Source of the DNA: Anisodus tanguticus
Taxonomy: Eukaryota > Streptophyta > Magnoliopsida > Solanales > Solanaceae
Direction: 5' to 3'
NCBI GenBank assembly: GCA_034509755.1
Contig: CM067559.1
Coordinates: 13,684,501-13,748,500 of the forward strand
DNA length: 64,000 nucleotides
Shown: positions 56,431-64,000 of the stretch, in pieces
How the letters are laid out: every line of letters starts with the position of its first letter
How positions within the stretch are numbered: position 1 is the first letter of the stretch
Position numbers and translations under genes: made by a program
Notes under the pieces: generated by a model
What the model was told of the DNA's origin: nothing
What the model saw: the letters and a program-made list of their open reading frames with translations, nothing else
Database searches by the model: none

Positions 56431-57460
56431 GATGGGCCCGCGGGGGTCGAGGCCCAAGTACCCCTGCTTGCGGCCTCGGCCCAGAAAACTGGCTATAAGT
56501 GGGCCAGGGTGAGGTGGGCCTAGAATGTAGCTAGGTAGCCCACTGCCAGTGGGGCGAAAACTGGCCTGGCCCAAACTGTGGTGGTGGGGCCCACTGTCAT
56601 GGCTATGGGGCCCACTGTGGGGCTCAGAACTGTTGCTGCTGTTGCTGACCACTGCGGGGGCCATCCACGCCACCACCATTCTGTTGGTTGCCACCGCGGT
56701 TCTTGCCATTATTTTTTTTATTTTCACCCTTTTTTGCCGCCACCGTTGTTGCGGTTTTGACCCGAGTTGATGGAACCTGTAGGATAAACCGTGGACTCGG
56801 GTCATCATGACTACGAGACTAGCATCGGTAGCCGCCCTTTTTGCCATGCCTGCTTCTTCGAGTGTAAGCATAGAACGGGCTTGATAAAATTGTGGAAGCG
56901 GATTGCTTTGCCGAAGCGTTCCAACACCATTATAGGCCTCGGAGAGGCCGGAAACTATTTGGAGGACCAAACGATCATTCGAAACTGGCGCGCCAACGTT
57001 GCGAAGTTTGTTCGCCAATTCCTTTAATCTTTTGCAATAAGCGGAAACGTTAGGGAAATCTTCCATATTGACGTGGGAGAAATCCTGCTCAAGAGTAACG
57101 ATTCTAGAATTTTGATTATCTCGGAATATATCACGCAGTCTATCTCAAGTCGCCTGTGTCGTAGCGTCAGGCTCAATAATCGTTTGCAAAAGGTCGGTAG
57201 AAATTGTGGAATATATCCACTTGAGGACTGTGGCATCAAGAGTCGTCCATAACTTATGATCATCCTCACGTTTGGGTACCTCCGTATCCTCATGTGCTGT
57301 GGGGATTATGTGATGGATGACTTGATGCGAGCGTGCGTGAATTTTGAACAGTTAGGGCCACGTCGCATATTGGACGCTTTCTATTTCAAGAACAAGAGGG
57401 ATGTTATTCTTGATGTTAGAAACTGTAAGGTCAGGATGAAAAATGTTCCGGGATGTTGAC
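56430..57460 (-). pseudogene. Copia E gag
   Basis: Gag of the UBN2 type. The N-terminal part lies at 57293-57024 in shifted frames. The 57066-56323 reading starts MEDFPNVSAYCKRLKELANK and includes VLQIVSGLSEAYNGVGTLRQ and LTLEEAGMAKRA. The downstream part is rich in glycine, histidine and serine. No clear zinc knuckle was seen. Frameshifts are present near 57060 and 56830. Confidence 0.8.
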
Positions 57461-57615
57461 ATATTGATAGAACAATATGTGATTGAGGGATTTGGGAAGA
57501 GAGGAGAGATCGTCGGTACGAAAAACGAGACGAAGAGGGCTCGTATTTCGAGGTGGCGATGGGAGTTATGAGGATTTTTAGAGAGAGGATTTTAAGACCT
57601 AGACTTCTGATACCA

Positions 57616-57910
57616 TGAAAGAAATAATCTCTTGATTATTTTCATTGATTGAAAGACTATTTATACAAGTTACATATTTTCAAAATAGGAAAATCCTATT
57701 CCTATTCTATTCCTAAAACCTTATTCTATTTGGATACTAACTATACATTTATGATAATACAATTATTATGGTAAGTGTACAATACTAATTACATTATAAT
57801 ATTACCTAAACTAGGATACTAAATATTTACACAATTACACGGTACAAAGGGGACGAAAACCGAGAGACTAATATACACAATATACACATGTATATTGTGT
57901 ATATTTAAGA
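57616..57910 (-). repeat. Copia E 5' LTR
   Basis: On the - strand it ends TTATTTCTTTCA next to the primer site. The outer end is TCTTAAATATACAC where TGTTAAATACACAC is expected from the other copy. It has one copy of the TATATTGTGTGT-type unit. Confidence 0.9.
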
Positions 57911-60424
57911 CTTTTCTTTGTTGTTGATGCTTTCTTTTGATTTTGTTGTTAGTTGTTGTCCTGTTTCATTGGCACTGAACATGTTATTTTAGTCCTTCTG
58001 ATTTTCCTCTTTCATCTGCTATTTTTCATATCTAGTTTTTGCTCAATAGGATGAGCACCTAAAGGCACTAATACCACACATTGAGCAATTAATATGTAGA
58101 GTTATACCTAGATTGCATCTTGTTCTTGTATTTTGCTGGTTGCCGGTGTTTTCTTAACAACATCTGGGACCTGCAAAAAACAACAAACTGTTAGTAAAAA
58201 AAACTCATTTTTTGTTCAATCCCAGGTGTTAACCACGCACCTATACTCACTTGACACATGTTAATTCAATTAAAATTATATTTTCTTTTTCTTTTTTATT
58301 TTTGTTTGTACTTTTTCTTTTCTTTTTCTCCTGCTAACTTCCAGCCCCTAAGCACCCAAACCCAACCCACTATTCTTCTTCTTCTTGAGCTACTCCTTCC
58401 CCTATATTCTTTCTTTCTTTCTTTCTTTCTTTCTTCTTCTTTATTCTAACCCCCCACCCCTACTGACACTAAGATGCGCCAAGTGTTCCAAATTCATACT
58501 GCCTCCTGCATTTTATTAAGTTGTTGATAATAAAAGTAATACATTCTTTCTGTTCTTCAAGCAAATTCAAAGTTTTGATAATATCATCAAGTAATTTATC
58601 TCTTTTTCATATAACTTGGCACAATTAAAAATCAAGATTTTGAAAAGAATCAATGAGTTCGTCCAAATTTATAAAGGAATGGGTTGAAGCTCGAATAAAA
58701 AATTAGATCTTGCCTCCATTAATTTTGAAATTTAATGAGTTTTGAGAATTATTAAAAATGCAAGGAAACTTTTAATAAGATTTTGGAGTTGCAGAAAGAG
58801 TTGAAGCGGTAGTAGTAAAAGGAGGTGGGCGGATTTATGACAAAAATGATGGCATTGAAAATGGCGGGTGGTCCGACAGAGATGATTTATGAAGAAGAAA
58901 GAAAAGAATAAAGGAAATAAATAAAAATAAACAAGAAAATAGTAAATATATTTTATATAAAAAATTGCAAAAATAAAATTATAGTCGTTTTTTGAGTTCC
59001 TCACTCTCTTTAGGAGGGTGCATACACTCTCTATGCCCGATGACCCAAAAAGAAGGTAATTATATCAATTCAATGTTGTTTAGGGGTAATAAGATCCCCC
59101 ACAAAGTTCAAGTGTCGTTTTGAAAAAAGAAAATAAAAGTGAACTCAGATTTAGAGGTACGTTATTTCTATTATTTTTATTTATTTGTAGAGTCTGGTGC
59201 AATTTTTTGAAGTATAATTTTTGTCATTTTCTATATATTTCTAATGTTTAGTGCAATTTTCATGTTGCGTACTTTGGGATTTGATAGAACTTTCTTGATA
59301 TTTATGAGTAAAACTTTTTTTCATAATTTCCGTTTAATCTAACGGATAGATTCATAAATATTTGATGAGGACTAAAAGTATTAATGTTTTGGCAAACTAA
59401 AGGATCAAAAGTGTCCAACGCATACTTATGAAACTAATTTGAACCTACCTTCAAACATAAGGAATAATTTTCTCGTCAAATAAATATCTTATTTTCATTA
59501 TTGATCACTTGGTATATCATTTAGACACTTCATTTTACCGGACGTGTATACTCTGAAAACTGAGGCTAGAATGAAACGAAAATGCAAACAAAAATTAGCA
59601 TGACAAATTGGCCCAAGTACTTTTATACAAGCATTACAATGTTACATATGTCACTCCATATTTATAACTGAAATTTAGCAGATTAATGAAGGAGATAGGT
59701 TTAAGTTATTATAGAATAAAATTATAGTTTGGAGGAAAATTGGGAAACAATCATTAGTGGCTCACAGTGACCTTCACATTTGGTGTTAGAGAGGCGTGCT
59801 TTGGTCTGAATTGAGATAAGACAATAACTACTTCACTGCATGATCACATCTGATTATGACATTCATACATTTGCTAAGATTATTTCTATTTTTTTGTTAT
59901 TTGCTCGCATCTTGACAAGTCTTGTTTTTTTCGTTTCATACATCTATTAGGAATACCCTTTTTTTTCATTGAGAAGCAATGCTTCATTAGTCAGTTTTCT
60001 GACTTTCTCAATGAAATAAAAATTACTTTACAAATAATCTTAAGTGTTGTTTCATACTTTTCACTTTTGAGATTGTTGCAAGTTTTATTCCTTTCGCATA
60101 TATTTATTAATCTCTACGTGCATTTGTTATTTATACGAATAATATATAACACTATGGTCATAATGAATCTCATTGAATCGGTTCTTCTATTATTCTTTGC
60201 TTTTTTGGTTGATGATCCTTGGAAGCTTGTCGTAGTGTTGTTATTGTGTGTGCGTCATAACGTATATCATATGTATTGTTATCGATTTGATGCAATATTT
60301 TTGAGTTTTGCTTCTCAATTTTCTCTTTTCACAGTTGATAAGTGTATTTTATTGAATTATAAATATATAATTATTCTTACAAAAACATAATAAATTATCA
60401 TTATTTTTCATATTTTTAACGAAA
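57911..60424. other. Long AT-rich stretch without recognisable genes
   Basis: Contains a (TTTC)n microsatellite at about 58408-58434. A diverged partner of 52646 (GGCACTAATACCACACATTG, about 58064) lies just right of copia E. ORFs of 63-107 aa here are hydrophobic, low-complexity translations of T-rich DNA with no supported function. Confidence 0.5.
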
Positions 60425-60760
60425 TATTTCAGGAAAAACTTAGACAAATCTTTTTTGTCGTTAACCTCAGACCAATCAATCGAATATTGATTAATACGTA
60501 ATTGATCGAACACTATTTGAAAATGGCTCTTCTGCTCCGAAACGGACTGTTCCAAATGTTCTTGGAAATTCTTGCTTCCATTGGACCATTTGTATCTATA
60601 TGCATCAGGATCCCGATTCATGGATCTCTCGGTTCGAGAAATCAAAATAAGAGGCTCGAACCATTTCTTCTGACTCTTTTTCTAATACAGAGTCAGGTAA
60701 GATATCAAAGAAGAAACACAATAAAGCGGAGAAAAAGGAGCAAGTTATGAAAAGAATACG
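60425..60760 (-). pseudogene. ycf2: Nuclear insertion of plastid DNA: ycf2 fragment
   Basis: On the - strand the 60645-60430 part reads MNRDPDAYRYKWSNGSKNFQ, VSEQKSHFQIVFDQLRINQY and SIDWSEVNDKKDLSK, which I recognise as the chloroplast ycf2 (large plastid ATPase-like protein). Upstream codons (to about 60760) continue in another frame after a frameshift near 60645, and a stop closes the frame near 60425. Only about 100 codons of a 2000-codon gene are present. Nuclear plastid fragments are common and not expressed as protein. Confidence 0.9.
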
Positions 60761-60780
60761 GAAGTCATTCTACAACAAAA

Positions 60781-60904
60781 TCAAGAGTTCATAACATGTT
60801 ATCATGCCAAAACCATTACCAACAAGCAGAACGGTTACGACCAAGAGTTCATAACATGTTATCATGTCAAAATCGTTTCCAACAAGCGAAACGGTTATGA
60901 CCAA
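60781..60904. repeat. 60-bp tandem duplication
   Basis: Two head-to-tail 60-bp units (60781-60840 and 60841-60900) starting YCAAGAGTTCATAACATG, with about seven differences. A short third start (CCAAG, 60901-60905) follows. It lies just after the ycf2 insertion. Each unit has the inverted pair AACATGTT. Confidence 0.9.
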
Positions 60905-62380
60905 GTCACCTTATGGCTATAAAATGGACATCAAGCTCTGAAGAAAGAGACACTTAGCTTTTGAATCATTTCTTTTTAGAGAATAACTTTCTTTTCAGTT
61001 ATAAATCATTTTTTCTATTTTTTTATTTAATGGACATGAATATTTCCATTGTCAGTATTAACTACAGTATGGAGTAATTTTTCTTTTTGTTGGGATAGTT
61101 GATAAAACGTGATATATTTTATAATACTATTTCAGTTGTCTACATTCTTGGCCTGAACTTTTCGTCTACATTTCATAAAGTGCTGGAATGATGGTTTTTA
61201 TTTAATCATTTTTATCACATTTATATATTTTATTTTTAAGTTATGCTTCTATTAATTTTGTAATTCTCACAGAGATGAAAAGAATAGTAGAGTGAGAGTA
61301 ATTTTTATTAACTTATTATTCCAAGTTCGCAATCTTGTTTGCGTCGATTTTAATTCTCACGAAGAAATTATTGTAGACAAGATTATTGGTTGAAAGTAAA
61401 AATATTCTCATGAAGTTTTTACCATTTTTAGCACAATTCAGGAAATAAAATATTTTAATTTAATCGTCACTAGTTTCAAATCAATTAATTGATATGACCT
61501 TACAGAGTGTTAGTTAATTATTTATTTCATACTGTGAAAATATAATTGTATTAGCAATAAGCAATTATTCTTTACAGAAATACATATAAAAACTAAAATT
61601 TTATTATAATAATATATCAAGTGAATTCAACGATTTTCAACTCTTTTTATAATATATAATTTTTCCGGAGTAGTTATTTTTAATCTAAGTAATTCTAATT
61701 TCAAAAACTTACCTTTCATCAATTTGATTCTCTCAAATAGTAGTAAAAATATTACAAATCTGTAGCATAGATTTTCCAATCTCTGTGAGACGATATCATA
61801 AATTATACTAGAATTTGACATAGTACGAGCATATGAATCTTCATCAAATTGATACTGTTGCCACTAATTGGCATACATCTACTACAGATTAAATATTTTG
61901 TTACTAATTTGAGAGCTTTTTTTTTATTATTATGGTTATCTCTGTTTTTAGTAGTATTGTTACTATTATATAATACTTACGTATTATCTATATCATAACA
62001 ATATTATTATATTATTTTTAAAATTATTATTACTATTATATAAGCCCCTTAAAAAAAATTACACTGCTCTCTCTCCCTTTAGTTCTTCAACTTGAAATAA
62101 ACTAAGAGGTGATTTTTTTTATGTTGTGAACATTCAGTTATATTCTCATTATCATTTTCTTTTTCTTACTAGTACTATCATAATAACTATTATTATCTAA
62201 TAATTATAGTGTCATATTTTTTTTTACCAACTACTTTTGTCATCCTCGTAAATTTTCTAATTTTTGTTTTGCTTATTAATATTAACTACTACTAATTATT
62301 GTTATTATTATTTTAAATATTTTTTTGTACTACTAATATTACTACTTAGGAATTAATATTCTTTACTCCAAATATTTCAG
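60905..62380. other. AT-rich DNA left of the Athila-like gag
   Basis: Low-complexity, many ATTATTATTACTATTATA stretches (for example 61960-62040 and 62170-62340). No LTR start, primer site or gene recognised. The 5' LTR of the following element should lie here if it was complete, but I could not place it. Confidence 0.45.
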
Positions 62381-63775
62381 GAAGTTTATGACCCGCTCTT
62401 CTACAAAGAGTTGGTTAGTTACGATCCTGAAATTGAAAAATCTTTTAGTTTACGCAGAAAAGAACAAACATCGTCTCAAAGCATAACTTGTGACGAAATG
62501 GAGCACCAATTAGGAGATAACGTCAATCCACCGTAGATCCCACCACCAGTTCATGTAGAAGATCAGTTTGATGAAGTGGCGGCAAGAACAGTAAATAGAA
62601 TCCTAAGAGATTATGCTAGACCAGACCGCTTCAACTGTGAATTCAGCATTAGGAACCCTCCAGTATTAGCCAACAACTTTGAAATCAGGACAGACTTGAT
62701 TTAAACAATTCAACAATCTTTTATCTTCACTGGTGATCCAAGTGAAGACTCATATAATCATTTAATTGATTTTCTGAAACTTGTTGAAATTGCCAAGTAT
62801 AATGGAGTATCTCCTGAAGCAATAAAGTTGGGGCTATTTTCTTTCTCTTTAAAAGGAGATATCAAGACTTGGTTGCGAAATTTACCTCAGGGGTCTATTA
62901 CCACATGGGACCAGATGACTCAAAAAATTCTAAATAAATATTTTCCCCTACTAAAATCACAAAGTTAAGACAAGATATTTCTAACTTCTTGCAAACTGAC
63001 ATCGAGTCAGTTTATCAAGCATGAGAAAGATTAAAATCAATGCTAATAAAATGTCCACACCACGACATTCCTGAACATATGCAGTTGTACATTTTCTATC
63101 ATAGTCTAAAACCTTCTTAAATGTGATAGATACAGCTGCAGGAGGTTCCACTATGGGAAAAACTACAGAGGAAGCACTACAAATGATGAATGAAATCTCT
63201 AAAAATGCCACTCAATGGCCATCGATCGAGTAATCATCAAGAAGGCTACTACTGTAAATCAAGCAGATGCTTTAAATACACTAACATAACAGATTATTTT
63301 TGTGACACAAAAATTTGAATCTTTTCAGGTGAATACACAACAGCCAAGCCAAACTGAGGCTTGTGACATCTGTGAAGAAACCATCTAAACCATGAATGTC
63401 AAGCAAGGAATCAAAATGACGAGTAGGTTAATGCCCTCGGATACAAGCCACACTCTTTTGGGAGTCCATTGGCACAAAAACATCCAGGCTTTCAATGGAG
63501 CAATCCAAATAGTTCTGAAAATTTCCAAATCTTTCAAAAACAACAGGTACAGGATTCACCTGGATACCATAATCAAAATCACGGGCCATCAAATTTCAGA
63601 CCATATCAACAAACAACATCATATCAGCAAAGGCCTCAACAAGCCCATTAAAATATCGATGACCTATTGTACAAGTATATTAAAGCCACTGATGAAAAAA
63701 TGGAGAGTCGGAATTCGGCTCTAAAAATCTAAAAATTCAGTTAAGCCAATTGGTATCTCTTGTTTCTGACTTGTG
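62381..63775 (+). pseudogene. Athila-type Ty3/gypsy gag remnant
   Basis: Opens in the frame EVYDPLFYKELVSYDPEIEK and contains RPDRFNCEF, RNPPVLANNFEIRTDLI, FTGDPSEDSYNHLIDFL, NGVSPEAIKLGLFSFSLKGD and TWLRNLPQGSITTWDQM, the recognisable order of an Athila-lineage gag. Stops are at 62534-62536 and 62702-62704, and frameshifts follow after about 62960. Downstream pieces in other frames include a proline- and glutamine-rich stretch (63469-63651, FRPYQQTTSYQQRPQQAH) and a stop near 63770. It is inactive. Confidence 0.85.
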
Positions 63776-64000
63776 GGGATGAGTAGCATGGTTTCCGAGG
63801 TAATCAGGTAGGTTTCAGATCCTTTTTGAGAAGTTTAGAAATTCCTAAGTTAAGAGAATAAGAAGGATTGACTCATATTTGACTTTTGGATAAATATATC
63901 ATTTTCATAGTTTCATTAGATCCGAAATGACATTTATGACTTAGTTGAGCTGTCATTTCAGTTTTTGAGACAACCGAATGTGTTTTGGGTGATTGGTTGT
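63776..64000 (+). other. Sequence after the gag remnant
   Basis: The gag wording stops at about 63775. I could not recognise the last 225 bases, which may be a continuation of the element or a different insertion. Confidence 0.3.

Larger units (their letters stand above)
52800..57910 (-). mobile_element. Copia E: nearly complete Ty1/copia element
   Basis: 5.1-kb element on the - strand with LTRs at 52800-53122 and 57616-57910. The primer binding site TGGTATCAGAAG (complementary to 57604-57615) and a polypurine tract complementary to CACCCCCGC (53123-53131) are present. Gag, protease, integrase, reverse transcriptase and RNase H follow in order, each recognisable with catalytic residues in place. 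Flanking pentamers ATTTT (52795-52799) and CTTTT (57911-57915) may be a target duplication with one change. Disabling stops are mainly glutamine-to-stop changes, as expected from C-to-T decay. RNase H wording fits the Ale/Retrofit lineage (inference). Confidence 0.92.

Noticed and set aside
20722..57910. Endogenous plant pararetrovirus sequence
   Set aside because: The pol remnants follow copia order with LTRs, or gypsy order with a chromodomain. No movement protein, coat protein or virus-type layout was seen.
60067..60390. 107-aa hydrophobic ORF as a membrane protein gene
   Set aside because: T-rich low-complexity DNA gives hydrophobic translations by chance. No homology was recognised and no supporting promoter or exon structure was found.
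60502..60750. 82-aa + strand ORF over the plastid fragment
   Set aside because: Antisense of ycf2, which reads on the - strand.
1..64000. CRISPR arrays, operons or bacterial-type systems
   Set aside because: No spaced identical repeats of that type. Introns, LTR elements and SINEs show a plant nuclear genome.

Overview
This is a repeat-dominated stretch of a plant (eudicot) nuclear genome. I place it tentatively in the Solanaceae, because several repeats look like families I know from tomato, potato and pepper: the RTE-type LINE tails, the tRNA-derived SINEs, and the long gypsy LTRs beginning TGTCATGACC. No database could be searched. The sequence is AT-rich, and I found no intact host gene. 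Nearly all coding potential belongs to decayed transposable elements. The one host-type coding region is a broken, intron-containing copy of a DEAD-box RNA helicase gene.

Layout. 1-1654: right part of a gypsy-type LTR. 1655 to about 14.4 kb: a decayed Ty1/copia element (copia A, + strand), with a solo LTR in its gag (2224-4796, target duplication AGAAT) and a complete chromodomain Ty3/gypsy element in its 3' LTR (8989-14432, - strand, target duplication CCCTC). 14.4-20.7 kb: AT-rich sequence with two Stowaway MITEs, one hAT MITE, a SINE with a perfect 18-bp target duplication, and a possible second SINE. 20.7-28.8 kb: copia B on the - strand, interrupted by a 3.5-kb hAT transposon (21503-24999, target duplication CTACCGAC). 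29.3-31.4 kb: copia C, related to copia B, on the + strand, whose gag lies backwards relative to its LTRs. 34.4-38.0 kb: copia D, with three LTRs and an internal palindrome, bounded by one target duplication (CAGAT). 38.1-39.3 kb: a pogo/Emigrant-like DNA transposon. 40.0-40.3 kb: a SINE with two tRNA-like heads. 43.4-44.3 kb: two abutting fold-back MITEs. 44.6-46.1 kb: RTE LINE sequence. 46.7-51.5 kb: the DEAD-box helicase pseudogene. 52.0 kb: another SINE. 52.8-57.9 kb: copia E, the best preserved copia here. 60.4-60.8 kb: a nuclear insertion of chloroplast ycf2. 62.4-63.8 kb: gag of an Athila-type gypsy element running toward the window edge.

The genes do not form a pathway; what can be read is insertion history. 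Where one element interrupts another, the exact target duplication gives the order of events: copia A before the solo LTR and the chromovirus, and copia B before the hAT. I found no candidate for a new functional system. The observations most worth a second look are the two rearranged copia elements carrying inverted 5' segments, the strand-asymmetric G-rich ends of the hAT element, and the intron-bearing helicase fragment with two in-frame stops.
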